From NCBI GenBank assembly GCA_026770025.1, contig JAMXDE010000009.1, positions 2,393,001-2,457,000 on the forward strand: a DNA stretch of 64,000 nucleotides, given 5' to 3'. Every line of letters starts with the position of its first letter. The first letter of the stretch is position 1. Both the position numbers and the translations under genes were made by a program. The notes under the pieces are model-generated. The model made no database searches, had not been told where the DNA came from, and saw only the letters and a program-made list of their open reading frames with translations. Below are positions 1 to 10,345 of the stretch, in pieces. This stretch comes from Craspedostauros australis (lineage: Eukaryota > Bacillariophyta > Bacillariophyceae > Mastogloiales > Achnanthaceae).

Positions 1-1
1 C

Positions 2-3000
2 CACAAGCGTGACGGATACCTCCCATTTGATTTTGGTCAACGTGAACGGAGACCAAAAGGTCAAATGGATCTTCGGATGAAAGGGATACCGTACGTTTGG
101 ATTGCTTCCACTGACAAGATACCAAACAAGGTATTGACATGCCATGCCATGAGGGACAACGGCAAGATGGTGTTTGGGGTTGACACCAAGAGGGGTGGCT
201 TTGAGTGGGACCTGACTCTTGTCAACTTTGCGGACGAGAAGCTGTATGACAACCTCATCAATGCTCCTCCTGATGCAGACTTGAGGACGTCTTCCTTTCC
301 CCAATACTTTGTGCCATTCGCATACAACTATGGTGCATCCCATGCAGTGCAACAAGGAGAGAGGAATTTGGCGCATGCTGATCATCTCTTCCTTGCAGCT
401 GAAGGTGGAGACGAAAGACGAGATGCCATGACCCAGGTCCACATTGCCACCGAGGAATTAAGGCGCCGACGGGAAGCGGCCAAGGCAAGATGGTCTTCAC
501 ACATCCACGACCTTCAGGTTGAGGGACTGACATGTGCCCAACGTGACCCACTCTGGTTCATGCTACGGAAGTTCGCACTCACAAGCTCATCAACATACAA
601 GCTCATTTCGACTGTTCTTCAATCAGAGGAGTGGGTTGACAGAGCCAACGTGAGCACCTTCGATATTGCAGCATGGAAGACAGTTGCAGAGTATCTTGGG
701 ATCGACCATGACAAAAAATTGGGAGACCTTGATCGAACAAGGAAAATGCGGAGGATCAATGACAGGGCCCATTCGGTGTACAAGGCGCTGACAGAGAACA
801 GCATTGACTCGTCTGCTTTGGAAGAGAAGATGCTCGACGCATTGAGCAAACGTGCAGAATCGGTTCCTGACTCGGACAGTGCCACCAGTGCCTCTCATGA
901 GGATGATTCTGCTACAGGCAACACACTGTCGGATGAGCAGATACTGCTACATGCATTACTCTGTGACCACAGTGTGTTGTCTCAAGCAGCAGCTGAGGAA
1001 GAAATCCGAGCATTGGTTGGACTCTTCTATGGTGACAACAACTCTCGTGGTCTGGGCACGTTGCTGTCAAAACTGAAGAAGATCCTACAAATGAAGTGCA
1101 AGTTTCATCGACGATACTGCCTCATGACTACAACAATGCTGAAATCAATGTACACCAAAAGATATCCAGCATCCAGGAGGGACAAGATCGCTGCTGGAGA
1201 CCTTCGGAGAATGCTGGTCAAAAATGACCAAGCACAGCCATCCGCACCTGCGAACACTTCTCAGCCACGCAACAACAGGGAGGGGTCAGAGGATGCAGGT
1301 ACCAACAAATACCTGCAGGACCTGCAGATGCGCCTCATGCAACAGGTGCTGTCCTGCTGGTATATGAAGCCTCGAAAGGGTGAAGAGGGAGAACCAATCC
1401 AGCTCGGGTTGGACAACGAAGACCCTTTGATGGAAGAGGTGATGACACATGCCAACATTTGTGGGCCCAACACTCGACTGAAAGCTGCATTCAGTGCTGG
1501 GCTGGTGAGGCATCCCGACCAACCTTATGCTCGAGCATCAGTGGACTTTCTTGCAGTTGTGGGAGAATATGCCAATGAATCACAAGAAAAGGTGTTCGTG
1601 GTCGAAATGAAAACTCGAGCATCACCAAAGACAGAACTGAACGAAAAGGAGTGGCATGCAAAGGCAAAACAACGGCCTGGTCACCCCAACAACCACAATG
1701 CGTTCTTCCCACTGCAGGATGATGAGTTCAGAGCGGCTTTTTCGAGACCAGAGGAAATGATACAGTTGTTGCATCATTCCTTTGTGTTTGGTGTTCCGAA
1801 CGCCCTCCTTTGCATTGGTACGTATCTGAAGTGATATCATCATTTTCCGTCTTTGCATGACAATCCACATCACTAACCTCCATCCTCTATCTTCACTTGT
1901 CATGAAAATCACCTCACAACATTGGATTGCAACGGGACGAACTGTGTCACCACATCACAGGCGACATGGCAGCAAAACCAATTCGCACCATCGCAACCAG
2001 CTTCACACCATCACTTCTTGCAGCATATGGCAGGGTGCTGAAGGACCTCTACAAAATGGTTATGGAATTCGCATACTGGGAAACTCCTGTGAGAGGGGCA
2101 ACTGCATCACCATCGTATGCGTTGTTGACAAGACTCCTTGCTTCGATGTCGACACAAGCACCATTTCGAGGATGTAACGAGGTCCTTGCATCGCTCACAG
2201 AGAACGACCTCATGCAGGAGGTACGGAAATGGCAAGCCTGTCACAGAAACCTGAAGTTTCCAGTACCCAAGGTGAAAACCTTCCTGCCCAAGATCTACTC
2301 CGTATGGAATTCGTTGAAGGGAGGCTCAGACATAATGACAAAGATGATGGAATCACACTCTCCGGACCTGCCCATCCCAACCATGGGCTGCACTGCCGTC
2401 TCACGACAGCTGCAAGTCATGTTCATGGCCATTCACAAGGTCAGCCAACACGTGGATCCGAATCGGCCAGCAGACAACACTGACGTGATTCGAAGTGACA
2501 CACTCGGCCACTACAGGAACAAGGTGAATCAGCGTCGCAGCTTCCAGCAGACCATGGTGGAAATCAACACATGCTTCCGGCAAATGTTGCAACACATATG
2601 CGATGATGAAGAGGTCCACAAGGCTGAGGGTGATGGCAACTATTCTGGCACTATATCGGTCCATTGCAAAAGGATCCCACATGGTATGCCAAGGCTCTTC
2701 GAAGGCAATCCTCCAACAAATTCGAGTTCGGTACAACCAGCGGAACTACGAGACATCCTTCGCCTGAAGGCCACTCCAGATACCCCAAGACAAGGCAGGA
2801 TACGTGCCAACATGAAGAAAAGAGAGCACATCCCAAGGAAGTGCGTCGTCAAACGAGGAACCTGCGTCGTGTGCAACATCGTGACTCCCTGGGTGTGCGC
2901 GGGATGCCATATGTTTGTGTGTGCACAGTCAAATGAGGAAAAGAGGGCGTGGATGGAGACACAGGGGATACCACCTACCCTGGCACTGTGCAATTTCCCT

Positions 3001-4053
3001 GTGAAGAAGGTGGCAGCGGTGGTCGAGAACACATGCCATCATCTTCTCCACCGCAACCCAACATTATGGTGTTCTGAAACCAACCTGGACTACACCAAGC
3101 GCAGCACAAATGAGGAGGTCCGACAGAAGAAGGCAGATGCCCGGGCAAAGCGTGCTACCGCAAGGATCGCCCAAGAAAGAGCAAGACTTGCCACGGAAAT
3201 TGCTGCAACTGCAGAAGCTGATGCCGAAGATGCATTGCTTGCCCAGGCCTCTGCTGTTCCTGCCCATGGACTGAACAATACTGGTGCGAACATCTCAGAT
3301 TGTACCGATGGACCAGATGGAAGCAGGGGTGTCATGGCGCCAGATGCAACCATGCAGATCATGGGGAGGGGAGATCAGGACGTGTACGAGCCAGGGGCAA
3401 GGAGCGAGGCCCCCTTCGTGGCCGCTGCGGACGCTGTGGAAGAACTGGGCACTGACCTCCGCAGAAGCGAAACAACCATGGCACAGAAAACAAACAATGT
3501 ACCACCATCCATGATAGACACATCGCTTCGACACGCGTTGGTCAGAGATGGACACAGACGGAATGCACTGGAAGGAGACTTCGATTGCCAGTCAGTATCG
3601 ACCAATTCAGCAAGCGGAGATGTACATGTTGGAGCAACTGTGGTGCAACGATCTGGTTCAAGACTTCGGAAGAGACGAAGAGGAGAAAGAAGGGGCGTCC
3701 CAGCAACTTTGGGTCAGACGACGTGCGATGCCTCTTCTTCGACATTGTCTGTTAGCATCGATCGTGACTTTGGAAATGGCAACAATCATCCTGCCACATC
3801 GAAAGGAACTCCAGGAGGAAGACGAATCGAGTATGGATCATGTGATGAAGATGTGATTTTGGTGGATACAAGAAGAGAAGCCTCTGCCTCCGTCCATGTT
3901 GCTGCCAAGAATTCGACACCAAGTCCAAGCGGAGGTGCCAATGCAAGAGATGGAAGTCCAAACAGACTATCGCGCACAATAAAGAAGGAACTCGCGGCAG
4001 CCAGGCAGCGTACGAGGAAACGGATGCGATCAAGAAATGATAATTGTATGTAA
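2..4053 (+). CDS. Transposon-like protein with YqaJ-type nuclease domain (5' end outside window)
   Basis: Proposed exons <2..1817 and 1961..4053. The first reading frame is open to the left edge, so the true start is not here. Exon 1 ends at a GTACGT donor with one base of a codon; the acceptor CACATCACAG restores the frame in exon 2. Downstream of 65, a stretch containing TDKIPNKVL may be the tail of a DDE-type (piggyBac-like?) transposase; this is weak. Around residue 160 from position 65, QRDPLWFMLRKFALTSS resembles the YqaJ N-terminal motif. GLDNEDP near 1405 and VDFLAVV then VVEMKTRA (1541-1621) resemble the E..D..ExK core of PD-(D/E)XK nucleases. Exon 2 carries a Cys cluster CVVCNIVTPWVCAGCHMFVC (about 2863-2922), like the Cys-rich ends of some transposases, then a charged low-complexity tail. 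A separate second gene starting at ATG 1966 is the alternative. The family assignment beyond the nuclease is uncertain. Confidence 0.55.
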
Positions 4054-4556
4054 GGATCCAGGAATAATGGAACTGTCATAAGATTAGATTTGCAAGGAAC
4101 TCATGTGCCATCAGGAGGAGAGAGAGGATGCACTGTTGTCGCCAAGTATTTGTGAAAAGGCGCACCAAAAGCACCAGAATCCGGTGCCGGGATTGTGAAG
4201 GAGACAGCGCCGAAAAGCTGATGCATGATGAGAAGCACGGCAAGCATGTTGGTGGATGCAGGTACCAGACATCGAAATAGCAAGGTAGAATATGATTACC
4301 CCAGATCCCATGACGTCGAGAAAGCAAGTCAGGCGCACGGAAAGGAACCCCTGAGACATGACCAATGACGCCGTGTTGCATCGCGAGGTTTTTTTTTTTG
4401 AAATCGCCAAATAAATGCGTTACTCGAAGGAGTCAGAAAAAAAAACAGCCCATTTTCGGGTTTCGGAGCGAAATCCGTTTTTTTTTTCTGCAACACGGGA
4501 CATCGTGGAGAAACATGGGACTTAAGTAGTACAAGTGGTATTTTCGGCGACCTTAC

Positions 4557-4661
4557 ATTTGCGTCCGGACGCAAATTGGCCCAATTTGCGTCGGGACGCA
4601 AACTGAGCGTTCAATTTGCGTCCGGACGCATGCTACGTAGAGAAAGTGTCCGGACGCAAGC
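4557..4661. repeat. Cluster of four GCGTCCGGACGC palindromes
   Basis: A perfect 20-base palindrome, ATTTGCGTCCGGACGCAAAT, lies at 4557-4576. It is followed by an imperfect copy (TTTGCGTCGGGACGCAAA, 4585-4602), a third copy at 4615-4630 and a partial fourth (GTCCGGACGCAAG) near 4648-4660. The cluster lies about 500 bases after the transposon-like gene. It may be a transposon end with subterminal protein-binding sites, a MITE remnant or a hairpin element; the sequence alone does not decide. Confidence 0.85.
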
Positions 4662-5220
4662 AAAACGTCATTAGGGATATCGAAGCCAGCCAAGAGCATG
4701 TATGTCTGTATGCCTGTTTGGAATTTGTTGTGCGCCTCTTTGCTCCATGCACTTTGCCGTTGCTCTCATTTGGAACAGCGAAACAGTCCGAAGAACACCT
4801 CACGGACAAGCAATCTTGGTTGGAACTGGTATGGTACGATCTTAGGCACGCGATGTCTTTTGCCTGGCGGACGTCGCAACACCGGTTCGTGTGGAGGCTA
4901 CAAACAACAAACGACGCCATCAGACTACGTGCATGCGAATGCGACCCGCGCCGAGGAATCAGATCTCTGACCCAGTACGAGCAGGGTTAGGTATGGTGCG
5001 ACCTGCACGCACCCTCCATGAACAAAAGGAACTGACATCTACGTGAATTGGCCACGTTGGAATAACCACCGAACATTTTCATGCCAACATACCGACAATA
5101 CCTTGGCGATCACGGTGGATGTTCACAGCCTGTTTCATTCCAGTCGGTTGATTGATCGATCATCCAAACTGCACACAATTTCAGTTCAGATCAAACCAAC
5201 AAGGCAACCACCACGCAAGA

Positions 5221-5232
5221 GGCATATAATAC
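5221..5232 (+). promoter_or_regulatory. TATA-like element upstream of the acyl-AMP ligase gene
   Basis: GGCATATAATACC sits about 115 bases before the ATG at 5344, in a plausible place for a core promoter. No transcription start data support it, so this is a pattern call only. Confidence 0.25.
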
Positions 5233-5343
5233 CATTCTAAAACGAGCAGAACCTGCACCAACTCAGCACCAGCCCAACTATCTGCCCACCACCAATCTAT
5301 CTCCGGCGATCAAACTCAACATCCACACTAACAGCCATACACC

Positions 5344-8300
5344 ATGAATTCTCAACGTCTCTCCACCGTCAGCAATGGCAATGACAACACAGAGAACACC
5401 AAGTATGTGGACGAACGCATCACAGTTGCTGCCACTGCTCCAAAACAGGCCAACGAAGGCAAATACAAAGATGCCATGGCGATTGATGATATCGAGGCCG
5501 ACCGCATCAAGACGTCCTCTCCCCCAATGCCAGCTCTTGCGTCGAAGCAGATGCTGTCTCCCACAGACGCCACCGAGCACGAGACCACCCACCAATCCAT
5601 CAAGGAGAATTCCTTTGTCGATCATCTCAAGTTCATCGTTGAACTCAAGTCCGACCTTGTCTTCTCCACTTGGTACGATGAAAAGGGAAAGGCAGTCAAT
5701 AACTACACCTTCCAACAGATCTGGGATGAAGCGGGACAGTGCGCCCACCTCCTTCGCAACAAGTGGGGCGTCAACAAGGGCGATCGCGTCGTTCTCTGCT
5801 ACGACTTCGGACTCCATTTCTTCGCGATATTCTTGGGATGTCTCCGCGCAGGCGTGACTGCCGTGCTCGTCTATCCTCCGGGACCTCCACTCGTCAAGTC
5901 ACTCGCTAAGATGAACAAGGTGGTCGAGGATTGCTCTCCAGCCCTCATCCTTACCCAAACATCCATCAACCTACTCCGCGCCGCCGATCGAGCCAACCCA
6001 GTATCCAAGAGCCGCACCATGTGGCCGAGCAGCATCAATTACCAAGTCACCGATCGCATCATTCGCCATGATCCGTTCATCACCGACAAGAGCCGCGACC
6101 AAACCCAGCGGGGGGAGAGATGTTTCCTTTCCAACCTCATCTCTGGCCGTTCATCATCGCCACCACCTTCGTTCGATGAACCAAACATCGTGGGATCGGA
6201 TCTCGCGCTCCTCCAGTACACATCTGGAAGCACAGGCAACCCCAAAGGTGTAATGGTGACACATGATGCACTGAGAGCTAACGTTGAGCTGTTGCACAAT
6301 TCGTGGCTCTCCTTATTTGCAGACCAGCTGGGTGGCAAACACCAACTCCCACAACGTATCGCAGGCTTCTCGTGGTTGCCACAGTACCATGACATGGGTC
6401 TGATCCAATTGGTCATTGCACCGTTGGCGAGCACTTTCCGCGTGCACATGATGTCACCAGTGGCATTCATCAGAAATCCCTTGCTGTGGATCGACCTCAT
6501 GTCGCAGCACAAATGCCATTTCTGTGCGGCCCCCGACTTTGCCTACCAGCTGGTCATCCGCAAGTTCGACGAACTCAAGTCTCAGGGTGGGAGACGATCT
6601 GATATCATTCCGGACTTGGATCTATCAAGCGTGCTTCATTTCCAGAACGCCGCCGAGCCGATCCGGCCGGACACGGAAGCGCTATTCTCTGACGCCTTCC
6701 TTCGATACGGTCTGCGCAAGGACTGGTTCCTCCCAGCATACGGTCTGGCTGAGCATGTTGTTGGCGTGAGCTATCAGCAAGGATTCCAGCTGTCAGCCAT
6801 CCGTGAAGATGAAGATCTTCATCCATTCGTGGCCATCGCCCATCGTGACGCTCTGCACCACTCCGTTGACATCGTCATCGTGGATCCCGATTCACGTGAG
6901 GAGGTCCATGACAACACCACTGGAGAGATTTGGATTGCTGGACCATGCGTCGCCGCCGGGTACTACGGCCAACCAGACCTGACTAGGGAGACCTTCCATG
7001 CTGTACTCCAAAGCATGTCATCCGACGCCAACACCAACGCCAACACCAATGCTGATGATAAGGTGTATTTGCGTACTGGTGACTACGGATTCTACCAAGA
7101 TGACTATCTCTACATCTGTGGACGCAAGAAGGACATCATCATTGTCAACGGCGTCAACTACTACCCGCAGGACATTGAACATGCCGTCCAGGACGCGTCG
7201 TCTGCCGTTCGTCCGGGTTGTGTCGCTGCGTTCTCCTCGAACGAAACTGATGGAGATGGACGACTGCAGATCGTTCTCGAGATCCGATCGTCACACATCA
7301 GCGACGTCGAGTCGGTGTGCAGAAACATCCAACAATCGGTCCTCGAACACATCGGACTTGCGCCAGCAACCATCACAGCAATCGAAGAGCGCACCATCTC
7401 CAAGACCACCAGCGGAAAGATCCAACGTCGCCGCAACCGCCAACGTCTGCATGACGAAGTACACAAGGTGGTGCTCCACATTGTCGCCAAAGATGGCATC
7501 GCAGAGCAATCAAAATCATGCCCATCAGGAAATGGCGCCGCCCGAGGCACGGCTCTGGAAGACAAGGACTTCGATGCGATCGTGATGGACACCATCGGAG
7601 TACAAACCAAGCCCGGTGACACATGGAAGGAGATTGGGCTGTCGTCCATGGCAGAGCTTGAGCTGCGACAGGCGCTGTCCCAACGATACAGCACCACCAT
7701 CCCTCCCAACTCCTTCGATCTATTTCCATCGGTCATCGACCTGAGGACCTCCCTCGAGGCATCAGCCGGTCGGCCACTGCCAACCAACCTCCCGAGCCTC
7801 AAGAAGATCACCACGGTTCCGAATGAGAAGCCGCTGTCCCAAGCAACGGCCACGGCCATCCAGTTTGTGGGTGGCCTTGCCATTCTGTTCCTATTTGCGC
7901 TTCCCATCATCCCGGCATACGAATTTGGGAAGATGCTGGCCAATGGAAGCAACACGCAGGCAGAATTCACCATTGGGACATCCTCCGACGAGTACGAGTA
8001 CAAATGGGCGTACTATCCCTTCGTCGTTCCAGTCTGGTTGACCGCGCTGACCGTGGAGGTCATTCTGATGAAGTGGATCGTCGTTGGCAGATACCGAGAA
8101 GGGTACGCCAGCCACACAAGCATCTACTTCCTGCGATGGTGGTTCGTTGATCGGCTGATCCATGTGTGGGAGACCTTCGTCGGGCGTTTCATCGTCAACA
8201 CCCCCCTGATGACGCTCTACTGCTACCTCATGGGCGCGAACGTCCATCGATCGTCGAACATCAACGTGTCCATTCGTGAGTTCGATCTGGTGAAGATCGG

Positions 8301-10017
8301 CGCCCATGCCACGGTGGGCGAGCCCATCCGATGCCGCATGTTCGGCCCGTGGAAAGACGAGGAGGGAGGTCCCACCCTGAGATTCCGCAAGGTGGAAGTT
8401 GGATCGGGCACGAAGATTAAGGGCGTCCTGTGCCCTGGTGTGAAGGTCGGTTCCAACTGCCAGGTGCAACGGCTCTGTGTGATGCCAGAAGGTGCGCAGG
8501 CGCCGTCCAACACCGCAATCGAAGGTAACCCGGCATTCGTCGCAAGCTCAAGCAAGAGCAAATCGACAAGTGCGACCACTGAAAAATACAACGATAGCTC
8601 AGAAAGCATTGCCGCTAACAACGCAGAAGCAATGCAGGCAACCGCATCAGCAGTAACTGCAGCAACCGCAGCGGCAGGATCATCGAATAACCATCGATGG
8701 ATCATCATCGGAGCGATGAAGCTACTATGGTTGGTCGTGGAGCTATACATCGCATTCTCTTGCATGCTCGTCGGCAATATCCTGATGAATGGCCAGTTCC
8801 GGGACTGGAGATACTCCAGGCTGCAATACTGGGTCGTGTCGATCGGAATCGCGTCGCTGCTCCTGCTGCTGTTCAGCATCATCCTCAAATGGGTGTTGAT
8901 CGGCAAGAAGAAACCGGGCAAGGCAAGGGCAACGATCATGTCTGACCTTGCGGACTGGGCTTGTGATTATCACTTCAACCGATCCTGCATGCTCCTGTAC
9001 ATCCTGACAAGCAATTCGATGCTGTGGAACTTCGTCATGATGGCCCACGGTATGGACGTCGACTTGCGATCGAAGATCTTCGCGGTGCAATTCCCTCCGT
9101 CCAAGGTTGATCTCATAAGGGTCCGCAGGTCGTTCATCTCCATGTTCTCCTTCGACATCAAGCACGGCGATCAGTACAAGATGATCACGATCGAGGACAG
9201 CAGCATCGGCATCATGGTCTCGTGCAAGGCGGGCGTGACGGTCCGCAAGGCGCTGGTATCGCCGCGTACCACCGTCGCCGAGAACCTGATTCGACCACAG
9301 CAACATCCTCAGAATCAGCCCTTCTCCGGTTGGGAACTTTCGCAGATCGTGGTGAAGAGCACCGTCCTGTACGCCACCTTGATCATGGTCGTGGCAGGCA
9401 GCTTCATCCCAGCTTACGAGTTCTGGATGAGCATGGCCAAGCCGCAGACATCCGCCGGAGTGGTCCCTGTCCTCGCCGCAGCGGTTGTCATCCAGACCAT
9501 CGTTTGGATCATCGTGCAACGCATCGTAGAGTTCATTGTGTTCACGGGAAAGAATACGAGGACGAAGCCATGGAGCCTGTCGCTGTACACGGTATACCTG
9601 TCTTTCTGCCACTGGGTGATGAGCTGGTCGTTCACGCCAGTGCTGTGGGGAACGTCGATGATGAACGCGGTGCTACGCTTCCAAGGCGTCAAGGCCGAAG
9701 GTCGGTTGCTCTACTTTGGCTGCCGTCTGTACGAACCAACCCACGTGACCATCGCTGGCGGATGCGTGATCGACGATGCTCGGGTCCATGGCCATTACGG
9801 CGTGTTTTCCACGGTGACGATCAAGAAATGTCACCTCAGCGGTGTCTTGCATCCGCAATGCAGCGTCGTGGGAGCCATGGAGGCGTTCGCGACGAAAGAG
9901 GACGCAAGGCTCATGGAACATGGGCCCCAGCATGTCATCATGGATGTCGGGGATGATTCGACGAACGTTGAAGCCCTTCAGCTGGATGATTGCTCGCCAG
10001 CCGAGCATGCGGTTTGA
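5344..10017 (+). CDS. Fatty acyl-AMP ligase / carrier / membrane hexapeptide-repeat multidomain protein
   Basis: A single 1557-residue open frame starting in context CACCATGA. Residues about 85-700 form an adenylate-forming enzyme: YTSGSTGNPKG at residue 292 (ATP-binding A3 motif), WLPQYHDMGLIQ typical of fatty acyl-AMP ligases, and GRKKDIIIVNGVNYYPQDIE near the C-terminal subdomain. A carrier domain follows; IGLSSMAELEL contains the expected phosphopantetheine serine (S767/S768), with Ser replacing the usual Asp before it. Residues about 830-1540 contain several membrane segments and two left-handed beta-helix (hexapeptide acyltransferase-like) stretches, resembling the terminal domain of Pls/PosA-type peptide synthetases. 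The expected chemistry is activation of a fatty acid as acyl-AMP, loading onto the built-in carrier, and transfer by the membrane module to an unknown acceptor. No condensation or ketosynthase domain is present. Domain identity is strong; substrate and product are unknown. Confidence 0.9.
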   Translation: MNSQRLSTVSNGNDNTENTKYVDERITVAATAPKQANEGKYKDAMAIDDIEADRIKTSSPPMPALASKQMLSPTDATEHETTHQSIKENSFVDHLKFIVELKSDLVFSTWYDEKGKAVNNYTFQQIWDEAGQCAHLLRNKWGVNKGDRVVLCYDFGLHFFAIFLGCLRAGVTAVLVYPPGPPLVKSLAKMNKVVEDCSPALILTQTSINLLRAADRANPVSKSRTMWPSSINYQVTDRIIRHDPFITDKSRDQTQRGERCFLSNLISGRSSSPPPSFDEPNIVGSDLALLQYTSGSTGNPKGVMVTHDALRANVELLHNSWLSLFADQLGGKHQLPQRIAGFSWLPQYHDMGLIQLVIAPLASTFRVHMMSPVAFIRNPLLWIDLMSQHKCHFCAAPDFAYQLVIRKFDELKSQGGRRSDIIPDLDLSSVLHFQNAAEPIRPDTEALFSDAFLRYGLRKDWFLPAYGLAEHVVGVSYQQGFQLSAIREDEDLHPFVAIAHRDALHHSVDIVIVDPDSREEVHDNTTGEIWIAGPCVAAGYYGQPDLTRETFHAVLQSMSSDANTNANTNADDKVYLRTGDYGFYQDDYLYICGRKKDIIIVNGVNYYPQDIEHAVQDASSAVRPGCVAAFSSNETDGDGRLQIVLEIRSSHISDVESVCRNIQQSVLEHIGLAPATITAIEERTISKTTSGKIQRRRNRQRLHDEVHKVVLHIVAKDGIAEQSKSCPSGNGAARGTALEDKDFDAIVMDTIGVQTKPGDTWKEIGLSSMAELELRQALSQRYSTTIPPNSFDLFPSVIDLRTSLEASAGRPLPTNLPSLKKITTVPNEKPLSQATATAIQFVGGLAILFLFALPIIPAYEFGKMLANGSNTQAEFTIGTSSDEYEYKWAYYPFVVPVWLTALTVEVILMKWIVVGRYREGYASHTSIYFLRWWFVDRLIHVWETFVGRFIVNTPLMTLYCYLMGANVHRSSNINVSIREFDLVKIGAHATVGEPIRCRMFGPWKDEEGGPTLRFRKVEVGSGTKIKGVLCPGVKVGSNCQVQRLCVMPEGAQAPSNTAIEGNPAFVASSSKSKSTSATTEKYNDSSESIAANNAEAMQATASAVTAATAAAGSSNNHRWIIIGAMKLLWLVVELYIAFSCMLVGNILMNGQFRDWRYSRLQYWVVSIGIASLLLLLFSIILKWVLIGKKKPGKARATIMSDLADWACDYHFNRSCMLLYILTSNSMLWNFVMMAHGMDVDLRSKIFAVQFPPSKVDLIRVRRSFISMFSFDIKHGDQYKMITIEDSSIGIMVSCKAGVTVRKALVSPRTTVAENLIRPQQHPQNQPFSGWELSQIVVKSTVLYATLIMVVAGSFIPAYEFWMSMAKPQTSAGVVPVLAAAVVIQTIVWIIVQRIVEFIVFTGKNTRTKPWSLSLYTVYLSFCHWVMSWSFTPVLWGTSMMNAVLRFQGVKAEGRLLYFGCRLYEPTHVTIAGGCVIDDARVHGHYGVFSTVTIKKCHLSGVLHPQCSVVGAMEAFATKEDARLMEHGPQHVIMDVGDDSTNVEALQLDDCSPAEHAV

Positions 10018-10129
10018 GAATACGACGTGGCGCCTACGCTCAATCGTACGTACAACTACAGATCTTACAATACAATGCAATACATTACAATGAGATACAA
10101 TTAGACTTGTTGTGTGAGAGCCACGTACC

Positions 10130-10191
<62 letters not shown>

Positions 10192-10345
10192 CAGTGATGC
10201 GATATGGCAGCAGCGCAAATGGAACAGATGCGGTTTCCCTCTTCGTCTCGAGCAAGAACAAAACATGGGGACATGAACGAGTGATTGATCTGAGAAATAC
10301 ATGAGGGAGCACGTACGGCTGGTCATAATCCTCCACTAGTACGCT
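10018..10345. other. Convergent intergenic spacer with CT microsatellite
   Basis: It separates the 3' ends of the acyl-AMP ligase gene (+) and the LRR gene (-). It contains the CT tract at 10132-10187 and no gene. Apparent reading frames of repeated Ser-Leu or Arg-Glu are translations of the repeat. Confidence 0.8.
10132..10187. repeat. (CT)n microsatellite
   Basis: An uninterrupted run of about 28 CT units lies between two convergent genes. Confidence 0.97.

Larger units (their letters stand above)
4054..5343. other. Intergenic region between transposon-like gene and acyl-AMP ligase gene
   Basis: No convincing coding sequence. It holds poly-A/T tracts near 4390-4490, the palindrome cluster at 4557-4660, and about 350 bases of leader and promoter sequence for the gene starting at 5344. 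Reading frames here are short and unlike known proteins. Confidence 0.6.

Noticed and set aside
5344..10017. Long minus-strand frames inside the acyl-AMP ligase gene (7161-8003, 8223-8939, 8743-9612)
   Set aside because: They are shadow frames created by codon bias on the opposite strand; no domains and no splice signals.
10085..10336. Open frames of Arg-Glu or Ser-Leu repeats
   Set aside because: They are translations of the CT microsatellite.
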